Assembly: GCF_014905095.1 (NCBI RefSeq)
Contig: NZ_CP041165.1
Coordinates: 1,488,001-1,552,000, forward strand
Direction: 5' to 3'
DNA from: Sulfurimonas marina
GTDB taxonomy: Bacteria; Campylobacterota; Campylobacteria; Campylobacterales; Sulfurimonadaceae
Length of the DNA: 64,000 nucleotides
The notes under the pieces are model-generated. The model did not search any database and had not been told where the DNA came from. It was given only the letters and a program-made list of their open reading frames with translations. The position numbers and the translations under genes were made by a program. This document shows, piece after piece, positions 17,479 to 26,171 of the stretch. Position 1 is the first letter of the stretch, and each line of letters opens with the position of its first letter.

Positions 17479-20103
17479 ATGTCAGACAATAAGTATAATC
17501 CTCAAGAGATTGAAAACAAATACTACAAAACGTGGGAAGATCGCGGATACTTTGAGATAGATGGGAACAAAGAGATCCAAGAAGATGGCAAAAACTTTGC
17601 TATCATGATGCCACCTCCGAATGTCACGGGGCGTCTTCATATCGGTCACGCTTTAACTTTTACACTTCAAGATATCATCACTCGTTATAAACGTATGGAT
17701 GGTTTTAAAACTCTTTGGCAGCCGGGAACTGACCATGCCGGAATCGCTACGCAAAACGTTGTAGAGAAACAACTTTTAGCTGAAGGTACTACAAAAGAGG
17801 AGATCGGGCGTGAAGCATTTTTAGAGCGTGCTTGGAAATGGAAAGAGGAATCTGCCGGAATTATGACGACTCAGCTTCGTAAAATGGGTGTATCTCCTGC
17901 ATGGAAGCGTGAGCGTTTTACTATGGATGACGGTCTTCAAAAATCTGTAAAAGAGGCTTTCGTTCACCTATACAACCAAGGTTTAATTGTACGCGGTAAC
18001 TATATGGTTAACTGGTGTACACACGACGGTGCCCTTTCTGATATCGAGGTTGAATACGAAGATCACGACGGTAAGTTTTACCATATCAAATATCCGTTTG
18101 CTGATGGCAGCGGTTTTGTTGAAGTAGCAACTACTCGTCCTGAGACATATTTCGGGGATACTGCGGTAATGGTTCACCCTGAAGATGAGCGCTATAAAGA
18201 TTTAATCGGTAAAAAAGTAAAACTTCCATTACTTGATCGTGAAGTTGCAATTATTGCTGATGATCACGTTGATATGGAGTTTGGAACTGGTGTGGTAAAA
18301 GTTACACCAGCTCATGACCAAAACGACTACGAAGTTGGAAAGCGTCACGACTTAGAGTTCATTACTGTATTTGATGAAAAAGGTATTTTAAACGAGTACG
18401 CTGGAGAGTTCCAAGGATTAGAGCGTCTTGAATCTCGTAATGTGATCGTAAAACGTCTTGAAGAGGAAGGTTTTATCATCAAAGTAGAAGATCACAAACA
18501 CCAAGTGGGTCACTGTTACAGATGTAAAAACGTAGTTGAGCCTTATATCTCTAAACAATGGTTTGTTCGTAAAGAGGTAGCTGCCGAGTCTATTAAAAAG
18601 ACAAACGACGGTGAAGCAAAATTCTTCCCGCCGCACTGGATCAATTCTTACAACTCTTGGATGGGTGATTTACGTGACTGGTGTATCTCTCGTCAACTTT
18701 GGTGGGGACATCAGATTCCTGTATTTTACTGTGATGATTGTGATCACGAGTTTGCATCTCAAGAAGATGCACCTGGGGCTTGTCCAAAATGTGCATCTAA
18801 AAACATCACTCAAGATCCGGATGTTCTGGACACTTGGTTCTCTTCTGCTTTATGGCCTTTCTCAACACTTGGTTGGGGGAACGGTGATTCCGAGATGGAT
18901 AAACTATTCAAATCGGACGACTTAAAAGAGTTCTATCCAAATGCACTTCTTATCACTGGTTTTGACATCCTTTTCTTCTGGGTAGCTAGAATGATGATGA
19001 TGGGTGAAAACTTTATGGGTGAACTGCCGTTTAAAGATATCTACCTTCATGCTCTTGTTCGTGATGAGCACGGTCAAAAAATGTCAAAATCAAAAGGAAA
19101 CGTAATTGATCCTCTTGATATGGTAAACAAATACTCAGCTGACATTTTACGTTTTACACTAGCTATTTCAGCTGCGCAAGGGCGTGATATCCGTATGAGT
19201 GAAGAGAAACTTGAACTTAACCGTAACTTCACGAACAAACTTTACAACGCTACGAAATTCTTACAAATGAATGTAGATACATTCCCGGACCTTGGAGGAT
19301 TCTGTATGGATACTCCGCTTGGTAAGTATATGGTTTCACGTCTTAATGTTGCGACTAAAGAGGTTCGTGCACAGTTAGATGAGTACAAGTTCAACGATGC
19401 GGCAACTACACTTTATAGATTTATCTGGAATGAGTTCTGTGACTGGGGTATTGAGCTAAGTAAAGCTGATAAATCTTCGATCGTAGAACTTGGTGCTATC
19501 TTTAAAGAGGCAATGAAGTTATTACATCCATTTATGCCGTTTATCACTGAGCATCTTTACCATGAACTAAGCGGTACATCTTTAGAAGATTCTGACTCAA
19601 TTATGATCAAAAAGTATCCGTTCAAAACAAAACAGCGTAAAGAGGAAGAGACTTTTGGAATCATTATGGATGCGATTGTATCTATCCGTCGTGCTAAAGT
19701 TTTAGTTGATATGGCAAACCAAAAAATTGAAAAAGCTTTTGTTAAAGTTGACAATGTAAGTGATGAAGATAAAGAGATGATGCTTCCGTTCATTGCAAAA
19801 CTGGCAAAAGTTGAAACTGTTGAATTTACAGATGCAAAAATCGAAAACGGTGTAAGCGATATCTCTGACAAATGTGAAACTTTCATCCCGACTGACAGCA
19901 TCGATCTCACTCCGATCATTAACAAACTTACAAAACAAGCTGAAAAACTTGATAAAGAGATCGGGAAATTAAACGGTATGTTAAATAACGAGCGTTTCGT
20001 AGCAAATGCACCAGAAGATGTACTGGCAAAAAATCGTCAGGCATTAGCAGAAGCTGAGGATAAAAAAGCAAAAGTAACAGAGCAGTTACAGTCCCTTCAA
20101 TAA
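17479..20103 (+). CDS. valS: valine--tRNA ligase
   Basis: Charges tRNA-Val. The 874-residue class Ia synthetase shows PPNVTGRLHIGHAL (HIGH) near residue 55, WQPGTDHAGIATQ, the editing domain with TTRPET, a CxxC zinc pair region (CDDC and CPKC) near residue 420, and KMSKSKGNV around 535. A C-terminal coiled-coil arm rich in Lys and Glu ends the protein, as in bacterial ValRS. AAGG precedes the ATG. It appears monocistronic. Confidence 0.97.
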   Translation: MSDNKYNPQEIENKYYKTWEDRGYFEIDGNKEIQEDGKNFAIMMPPPNVTGRLHIGHALTFTLQDIITRYKRMDGFKTLWQPGTDHAGIATQNVVEKQLLAEGTTKEEIGREAFLERAWKWKEESAGIMTTQLRKMGVSPAWKRERFTMDDGLQKSVKEAFVHLYNQGLIVRGNYMVNWCTHDGALSDIEVEYEDHDGKFYHIKYPFADGSGFVEVATTRPETYFGDTAVMVHPEDERYKDLIGKKVKLPLLDREVAIIADDHVDMEFGTGVVKVTPAHDQNDYEVGKRHDLEFITVFDEKGILNEYAGEFQGLERLESRNVIVKRLEEEGFIIKVEDHKHQVGHCYRCKNVVEPYISKQWFVRKEVAAESIKKTNDGEAKFFPPHWINSYNSWMGDLRDWCISRQLWWGHQIPVFYCDDCDHEFASQEDAPGACPKCASKNITQDPDVLDTWFSSALWPFSTLGWGNGDSEMDKLFKSDDLKEFYPNALLITGFDILFFWVARMMMMGENFMGELPFKDIYLHALVRDEHGQKMSKSKGNVIDPLDMVNKYSADILRFTLAISAAQGRDIRMSEEKLELNRNFTNKLYNATKFLQMNVDTFPDLGGFCMDTPLGKYMVSRLNVATKEVRAQLDEYKFNDAATTLYRFIWNEFCDWGIELSKADKSSIVELGAIFKEAMKLLHPFMPFITEHLYHELSGTSLEDSDSIMIKKYPFKTKQRKEEETFGIIMDAIVSIRRAKVLVDMANQKIEKAFVKVDNVSDEDKEMMLPFIAKLAKVETVEFTDAKIENGVSDISDKCETFIPTDSIDLTPIINKLTKQAEKLDKEIGKLNGMLNNERFVANAPEDVLAKNRQALAEAEDKKAKVTEQLQSLQ

Positions 20104-20142
20104 CAGATAAAATACATCTTGGGAGTTTTTGTTTTTTTGTGA

Positions 20143-20148
20143 TATAAT
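20143..20148 (+). promoter_or_regulatory. -10 element of the NIT-PAS-GGDEF gene
   Basis: TATAAT ends seven bases before the ATG at 20156 and partly overlaps the palindrome at 20146-20170. Transcription from here would start at about 20155-20156, giving a leaderless message. Confidence 0.45.
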
Positions 20149-20170
20149 ATCTAGCATGATGCTAGATATT
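20146..20170. repeat. 25-bp perfect palindrome spanning a start codon
   Basis: Twelve-base arms (AATATCTAGCAT / ATGCTAGATATT) flank a single central G. The two in-frame ATGs at 20156 and 20159 lie in its centre and the left arm overlaps the putative -10. It could be an operator bound by a dimeric regulator or an mRNA hairpin that hides the start codon. Confidence 0.7.
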
Positions 20171-22015
20171 AGAACTTTTAAATTTAAAATTTTCATTATT
20201 TTCCTAATTCCTGCTATCTCAATAGTATATTTCACATACTTTTATTTAAATCTTTCAAATGCAAATACTGAAGCTATAAAATACCAAAAACAAAATATTA
20301 TCCTTGTTCATAAAATTATAGATGTTATACACAACCTTCAGATAGAAAGAGGTCTCTCCGTCGGCTTTATTCAATCTAAAGATCCAAAGATACTCCGACA
20401 GACTCTTATAATCACCCATAAAGAGAGTGATAAAGCAATAGCAGACTTAGAAAAGTTTAACTACCACCTTAACCTAGATCTCCATCAAATATATGTAACA
20501 AGAAAAAAAGTTCTACAACAAAATATCTCCTTTGAAGAGGTACTTAATTTTTATACCAATATCAATAACCATATGATAAATATGACAAAGTATCTTTTAC
20601 CAAAATTCGATAAAAATCGATATGATGCTCTGTTTTTAATAAACTTGGAACTTCTGAAAGAGAGTGCCGGCCTGGAGCGTGCCTGTGTATACAATGATCT
20701 CACCTCCGGGAAACTAGAACCAATATGTAAAGAGAAACTCCCATTCTTACAACAAGACCAAACTAACAAGATAGAAAACCTCCATTTATATGCAAACAGC
20801 ACCTCTCTTGGTCGCTATAAAAAATCTATCGATAAACAAGAGATTAAAGAGTTACAAAGATTCCGTAAACTTTATCAACAACATCAACTCACTAAAGAGG
20901 ATGCTCAACAATGGTTTGAAATCACTACAAACAATATTGATAGTTACAACCAAGTTTCAAAAGAGATTTTAAACCATTTTACCAAGAACCTGAATGCTAA
21001 TTATGATGATACTCTTCGTAATCTCAATATTGCTATGATATTTTGGTTTATCTCTATTTTCTCTGCATTCTACTTTATTTATATTATTCATAAACTGTTC
21101 CAAAAACATGAAGAGGATACAGAAGATCTGGAACTCTCTTCTCGTGCACTTGATGCTTATGAAGGGATAGTTATAACTGATAAAAATACTAAAATCATAA
21201 AAGTGAATAAAGGATTTGAACGTATTACCGGCTACTCTGCAGAAGAAGCGATTGGAGAGAAAACAAGTATTTTAAAATCGGGAAAAAATCCGGCTTCTTT
21301 ATATAAAGCGATGTGGGGGAGTTTAGATAAAACTGGTTCGTGGAGTGGAGAAGTTCTAAACAAAAGAAAAGACGGTGCCATCTATACGCAACGTTTGTCT
21401 ATCTCTTCTATAAGAAACAAAAAGGGTGAAACTAAAAACTATATCGGGCATCTATTCGATATTACTGAACTACGAAAAGCGCAACAAGAGGCACTCTATC
21501 AGGCAAGCCATGACTCTTTAACAGAATTGATAAACAGAAAACATCTACTTAAAAGAATGAGAGAGGAAATCAACAGATCAAAACGACATGGCTTTAAAAA
21601 TGCGTTTTTATTTTTAGACCTTGATAACTTTAAATATGTAAATGATACATTTGGTCATCATATAGGAGACAAACTATTACAACATGTGGCTACTTCAATC
21701 CAAAGCTATATAAGAGAGTGCGATATTGTTGCAAGAATAAGCGGTGATGAATTTGCAATCGTTTTACTAGATATAGACAGTAGTCATCAAGATGTTAATG
21801 CTGTTGTAACAAAAGTAACAAATAAAATTTTAACGCAACTCAATCATGAAATTATAATAGAGGGCAACAGTATAAATATAGGTTTAAGTGTAGGGGTTAG
21901 ATTTTTCCCTATTGATGATCTAGATAATGAGGATCAGATCATTAAAGATGCAGATATTGCCATGTATGAAGCAAAAAATAGCGGTAAAAACAGGTTTGTA
22001 ATTTTTCAAGAGTAA
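20156..22015 (+). CDS. NIT-PAS-GGDEF diguanylate cyclase
   Basis: A membrane-bound sensor cyclase of about 619 residues. An N-terminal helix (FKIFIIFLIPAISIVYF) leads into a periplasmic all-helical NIT-like domain with IERGLSVGFIQS and LLKESAGLERA, which in this family senses nitrate or nitrite. A second helix near residue 305 precedes a PAS domain (VNKGFERITGYS) and a GGDEF domain with SGDEF. The I-site RECD sits five residues before it. The start is taken at ATG 20156; an upstream TTG at 20129 with GGGAG three bases away is an alternative. Nitrate sensing is inferred from the domain only. Confidence 0.85.
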   Translation: MMLDIRTFKFKIFIIFLIPAISIVYFTYFYLNLSNANTEAIKYQKQNIILVHKIIDVIHNLQIERGLSVGFIQSKDPKILRQTLIITHKESDKAIADLEKFNYHLNLDLHQIYVTRKKVLQQNISFEEVLNFYTNINNHMINMTKYLLPKFDKNRYDALFLINLELLKESAGLERACVYNDLTSGKLEPICKEKLPFLQQDQTNKIENLHLYANSTSLGRYKKSIDKQEIKELQRFRKLYQQHQLTKEDAQQWFEITTNNIDSYNQVSKEILNHFTKNLNANYDDTLRNLNIAMIFWFISIFSAFYFIYIIHKLFQKHEEDTEDLELSSRALDAYEGIVITDKNTKIIKVNKGFERITGYSAEEAIGEKTSILKSGKNPASLYKAMWGSLDKTGSWSGEVLNKRKDGAIYTQRLSISSIRNKKGETKNYIGHLFDITELRKAQQEALYQASHDSLTELINRKHLLKRMREEINRSKRHGFKNAFLFLDLDNFKYVNDTFGHHIGDKLLQHVATSIQSYIRECDIVARISGDEFAIVLLDIDSSHQDVNAVVTKVTNKILTQLNHEIIIEGNSINIGLSVGVRFFPIDDLDNEDQIIKDADIAMYEAKNSGKNRFVIFQE

Positions 22016-22021
22016 ATTTGC

Positions 22022-22027
22022 TATAAT
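22022..22027 (+). promoter_or_regulatory. -10 element for the SulP transporter gene
   Basis: TATAAT 29 bases before the TTG start, immediately after the stop of the preceding gene. Confidence 0.45.
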
Positions 22028-22056
22028 TCCGTACTTCAAATTTTGTAGGGAAGCAC

Positions 22057-23595
22057 TTGTTCGACATAAGAAAATACACATCACACAACATCAAAAATGA
22101 CATCCTCTCAGGTTTAGTAGTAGCCGTAGCACTTGTCCCCGAAGCTATCGCTTTTAGTTTTATCGCGGAAGTTAGCCCAATCGTTGGTTTATATACGGCG
22201 TTTATCCTAGGTTTAATCACTGCAGTTATTGGTGGAAAACCGGGTATGATCTCTGGAGCAACAGGAAGTGTTGCCGTTGTTATCATAGGCTTGGTTTTAG
22301 AAACAAACTCTATGCTTAAAGGTTTGGGACTCAGTGGAGACGAGCTCTATATGCAGATGCTTAACTATGTTCTCTTAGCAACTATACTAGCAGGAGCTAT
22401 CCAGGTGTTAGTAGGTGTGTTTAAGTTAGGAAAGTTTATTCGTCTTGTTCCTCAACCTGCACTTTACGGTTTTGTAAACGGCTTAGCGATCGTTATCGCA
22501 ATGGCACAGTTTAAGTTTTTTGAGGGTCAAGGGATGGCGATGTATGCCATTGTATTTACAACTATGCTTATCATGTATATCTTGCCGAAATACACGAAAG
22601 CGATCCCCTCAGGACTTATTGCGATTGTAGCACTGACACTTGTAGTATATTTTGCTCAAATCGAGACTCTAACAGTCGGTAGCCTTGCAAACCTCTCAGA
22701 ATTTCAAGGGCAACTACCTCATCTTATTATCCCCGAAACTCTATTTAGTCTAGATGCTATTATTATGGTACTCCCTTATGCGATCATTATGGCACTAGTA
22801 GGACTAATCGAATCACTTTTAACTTTAGCGGTTCTTGATGAGATGAGTGGTGAACGCGGTAGTGGAAACCAAGAGTGTATAGCACTGGGAACAGGGAATA
22901 TGGCATGTGGATTCTTCGGCGGTATGGCCGGATGTGCTATGATTGGACAATCTATTATCAACTACACTTCAGGAGGGCTTGGTCGTCTTTCATCTTTTAC
23001 TGCTGCAGTTGGTCTTTTAATTCTCGTTATCTCTTTAACAGATGTGCTTAATGTTATTCCGGTTGGTGTACTTGTAGGTATTATGTTTATGGTAAGTATA
23101 GGGACGTTTGAGTGGTCAAGCTTCTCACACTTTAAACATATGCCAAAAGAGGATCTTTTAGTTATGCTGGCTGTTACTGTTATTACTGTTGTTGAAGATT
23201 TAGCAATAGCCGTGATCGCCGGTGTTATTATCTCTGCACTTGTATTTGCATGGAAACATGCTCGCATCTGGGCTAAAACATCTGTTGAAGAGGATGGTAC
23301 AAAAGTTTACTCTTTAGAGGGTCCTTTATTCTTCGGAAGTGCTACAACATTTTCAGACAACTTTACGATCGATCAAGATCCTCCAAAAGTTGTAATTGAC
23401 TTTAAAAATGCTCGTGTACTTGACTTTTCAGGGGTTGAAGCTATTGACAGTATTGTAAAAAAATATGAAGATGCAGGGAAAAATCTACTTCTTAGACACC
23501 TGAGTGCAGACTGTAAAAAGATCCTCAAAAAAGCAGGACCTCACTGTACTTATGAAGAGGATGATCCGACATACAAAGTTGCGATCAACTACTAA
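22057..23595 (+). CDS. SulP family anion transporter with STAS domain
   Basis: An inner-membrane anion carrier of the SLC26/SulP family, 512 residues. The N-terminal region has about ten to twelve helices, beginning with NIKNDILSGLVVAVALVPEAIAFSFIA, the family signature. A cytoplasmic STAS domain follows from about residue 405 (FDFKNARVLDFSGVEAIDSI type). Bacterial members carry sulfate, bicarbonate or dicarboxylates; the substrate is not readable here. The TTG start at 22057 has AGGGAAG 3-5 bases upstream, and no ATG lies at the expected N-terminus. Confidence 0.92.
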   Translation: MFDIRKYTSHNIKNDILSGLVVAVALVPEAIAFSFIAEVSPIVGLYTAFILGLITAVIGGKPGMISGATGSVAVVIIGLVLETNSMLKGLGLSGDELYMQMLNYVLLATILAGAIQVLVGVFKLGKFIRLVPQPALYGFVNGLAIVIAMAQFKFFEGQGMAMYAIVFTTMLIMYILPKYTKAIPSGLIAIVALTLVVYFAQIETLTVGSLANLSEFQGQLPHLIIPETLFSLDAIIMVLPYAIIMALVGLIESLLTLAVLDEMSGERGSGNQECIALGTGNMACGFFGGMAGCAMIGQSIINYTSGGLGRLSSFTAAVGLLILVISLTDVLNVIPVGVLVGIMFMVSIGTFEWSSFSHFKHMPKEDLLVMLAVTVITVVEDLAIAVIAGVIISALVFAWKHARIWAKTSVEEDGTKVYSLEGPLFFGSATTFSDNFTIDQDPPKVVIDFKNARVLDFSGVEAIDSIVKKYEDAGKNLLLRHLSADCKKILKKAGPHCTYEEDDPTYKVAINY

Positions 23596-23597
23596 TT

Positions 23598-23624
23598 CAA
23601 GAGTCTTATAAAAGCTCTTGTTTT
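23598..23624 (+). terminator. probable terminator between the SulP gene and the convergent EAL gene
   Basis: CAAGAG and CTCTTG arms separated by 11 bases, then TTTT. It overlaps the last codons of the convergent gene. Confidence 0.5.
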
Positions 23625-24847
23625 GGCTCTCCTATAAAATAACCTTGTGAAAACTCAATTCCGTACTCTTTAACTTTTTCCATTACCGCTTCACTGTGAA
23701 CATATTCAGCTACTATATCAATATCGCATAACTTACAAAAATCAACAATGGTTTTTACAACTATCTGACTTTTTTCATCCTCGACCAAATCTTTAATAAA
23801 TACACCGTCTATCTTAATATAGTCCGGTTTAAAATCAACCAGCCTTGCAAAGTTTGAGTTTTCAACACCAAAGTCATCCAGTGCAATTTGAAATCCCTTT
23901 GCTCTTAGCGAATTGATTTGTTCAAGCATATGCGTCTCTGTCAAAGTGCTAATATCTTCTAGAATCTCTAAAATAACTCTTGATGGCTCTATATTGTACT
24001 CTTCACAACGTTTTAATAGCAACTTTTCTAAATACCCTAAATTAATATCGTCTGATGTAATATTGATAGAGAATGAATAGTCTGTTTGAGAAAACTTTTT
24101 AAAAGATGTAGTGATTACAAAACGTGTAATAAGTTCTAGTATTCCTGTAACTTTACAGGCATGCAAAAAGTTATCGGGAGTAATAAATGATGAACCGTAT
24201 GCAATTCGAATAAGAGCCTCGTATTTCGTAACTTTGTTAAGCTTATGATCGTAGATCGGCTGGAAAAAAAGAACGAACTTTTCCTCCTCTATATATTTGC
24301 GTACATTACTTATCCAGTCAATGTTTTGCAGTTGACTTTTAATATATGTCGAAGTGATATCAAAAAGTTTATATGAGTTTTTTTTGTATCTACGGGCATC
24401 ATTGAGTGCCAGATTTGCATAGTTTAAAAGATTAAAACCGTGTCCGGTATAGATACCGATGCTAAAAAACACTTTTATAGAAACAAGCTCATCGTTATAC
24501 ACCTCGATCTCATTAAAAAATGAGATCACAGATTGTGCAAGCTCTTCCATCTCTATTTTCAGTAAAGTCTTGTTTGTTAAAAAAACAAATTGGTCACCGT
24601 CAAATCGAAAAATTTCACCGTATGAGGGTTTTAACTTTTTCAAATAGTTTGTTATATTTACAAGAACTTCATCACCAATCAAATACCCATATGTACTATT
24701 GATATTTGAAAAGTTGTCAATATCTAAAATAAAAAGTGTGTATGTTTTACTTGTTTTTATATACTCCAACAAAGCCAACCTGTTCTGTAGCCCTGTTAGT
24801 TTATCTATATAGCAATCACACTGTTTATTTTCAAGTTCTAATTTCAT
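23606..24847 (-). CDS. c-di-GMP phosphodiesterase (degenerate GGDEF plus intact EAL)
   Basis: A soluble 413-residue protein. The N-terminal GGDEF domain (residues 12-165) has FDGDQF in place of GGDEF at about 82-87, so cyclase activity is unlikely; it may bind GTP as a regulator. The EAL domain keeps its catalytic set: E210 in EALIR, N262, E294, DDFG at 324-327, K345, E381 and Q401 in QGYF. It should therefore hydrolyse c-di-GMP. It is the last gene of a run after flgH, the transglutaminase-like gene and the kinase, 24 bases behind the kinase stop. Confidence 0.9.
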   Translation of the reverse strand: MKLELENKQCDCYIDKLTGLQNRLALLEYIKTSKTYTLFILDIDNFSNINSTYGYLIGDEVLVNITNYLKKLKPSYGEIFRFDGDQFVFLTNKTLLKIEMEELAQSVISFFNEIEVYNDELVSIKVFFSIGIYTGHGFNLLNYANLALNDARRYKKNSYKLFDITSTYIKSQLQNIDWISNVRKYIEEEKFVLFFQPIYDHKLNKVTKYEALIRIAYGSSFITPDNFLHACKVTGILELITRFVITTSFKKFSQTDYSFSINITSDDINLGYLEKLLLKRCEEYNIEPSRVILEILEDISTLTETHMLEQINSLRAKGFQIALDDFGVENSNFARLVDFKPDYIKIDGVFIKDLVEDEKSQIVVKTIVDFCKLCDIDIVAEYVHSEAVMEKVKEYGIEFSQGYFIGEPKQELL

Positions 24848-24871
24848 CCCTGTATCATAGCAAAAAATGTT

Positions 24872-26170
24872 TTAAACTTTATGAATCGGCAGCTCTATAG
24901 AGAAACAACTTCCACCTTCTACAGGGAAAAAGTTGATATTTCCATGCATCCGTGTTTCTATAATATTTTTTGCTATATATAACCCTATTCCCGTTCCTGA
25001 AGATTTATGTTTAGTAGTAAAGTAAGGTTCAAAGATCTTCTCTTGTATCTCTTTATCGACTCCGCCACCATTGTCCATTACTTTAACTATCCCATGATTC
25101 TCTTTATCTTCTAAAGCGATAGTTATCAAACCTTCATTTATTGTTTTATCTGCTATTAACTTTTTAATAGCATCTATAGAGTTGTTTATAAGGATAAAAA
25201 GAATCTGCTTAAACTCATTTTCAACACCTTTAAAATAAAACTCTTCTTCTGTAAAACTTGTCTCTATTTTAATCTTACAGTTTTTTAACTGTGCTTCTAA
25301 AATTCTTAATATCTCAAGAATACTTTTATTCGGTGTAAAGAAGACCTCATAATCATCAGCCGCCGGATTTAAAAAGTTTCTAAAATCATCTATAGTATCC
25401 GATAGATAGCTGATGTTGTAGGCTATAGCTTCAAGTTTTTTTGAGAGTTCATCTTTATCTATATCGCTGACGGCCAGCTGTGTTTCAATATTTGCAATTG
25501 CTAATCCCATAATGTTTAGCGGTTGTCTCCATTGATGGGCAATGGACTCAAGCATCTCACCCATAGCAGCCTGACGTGACTGGTGCAGCATCATCTTTTC
25601 CTGACTTTGTTGCTTTTCTACTTCGTACTTCACTTTTTCTTCAAGCTTTTCATTAAAAAGCTCAAGCTCTTTTCTTTGCTGCTCTAAAAGTTGTAAGTTT
25701 TCTTCAAGACTTTTTTGCGTATTTTTCAACTCGGTAATATCACGTCCAGCACCGACCGTTCCTATAATATTTCCGTGTCTGTCGTAAAAAGGAGCTTTAA
25801 AAACTTCAAGATAAAGCATCTTCCCTTTTACATTCCCATACTCTTCAAAACGCATAGGTTTATTGTTCTCTATTACTGTTACATCACTATTAAAGCAGAG
25901 TTCTCCAAAAGTATGCCATTGTGGATTCTCTTTATGTTTTTCACGCTCTCTGAGTGCAAAAAACACATCATCTTTACCAACTACCTCATCGGTACTTTCA
26001 GCCATTAAGAGTCCGTCACAAATCGCTTTGTTGGCATAGATATATTTTCCATTCTTCTCTTTAATCCACAACATATCGGGTAAATGAAGTGTTAATAGTT
26101 CCAAGAGCTCTGTAGAATGTTTTTTTATTTGATTGTGCACATGTTCCCTTTTATTTATATTTTTTTTCAT
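24872..26170 (-). CDS. soluble PAS-sensor histidine kinase
   Basis: A 432-residue kinase with no membrane helix. A PAS domain at about 25-150 (MLWIKEKNGKYIYANKAI, then GTVGAGRDIT) leads through a coiled coil to a dimerisation domain with the phosphorylated His212 in IAHQWRQPLN, and a HATPase domain with NSIDAI, MDNGGGVD and GTGIGLYIAK. The HQWRQP variant is common in Campylobacterota. No response regulator is adjacent, so the partner is unknown. It starts one base after the transglutaminase-like gene's stop. The PAS ligand is unknown. Confidence 0.92.
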   Translation of the reverse strand: MKKNINKREHVHNQIKKHSTELLELLTLHLPDMLWIKEKNGKYIYANKAICDGLLMAESTDEVVGKDDVFFALREREKHKENPQWHTFGELCFNSDVTVIENNKPMRFEEYGNVKGKMLYLEVFKAPFYDRHGNIIGTVGAGRDITELKNTQKSLEENLQLLEQQRKELELFNEKLEEKVKYEVEKQQSQEKMMLHQSRQAAMGEMLESIAHQWRQPLNIMGLAIANIETQLAVSDIDKDELSKKLEAIAYNISYLSDTIDDFRNFLNPAADDYEVFFTPNKSILEILRILEAQLKNCKIKIETSFTEEEFYFKGVENEFKQILFILINNSIDAIKKLIADKTINEGLITIALEDKENHGIVKVMDNGGGVDKEIQEKIFEPYFTTKHKSSGTGIGLYIAKNIIETRMHGNINFFPVEGGSCFSIELPIHKV

Positions 26171-26171
26171 G

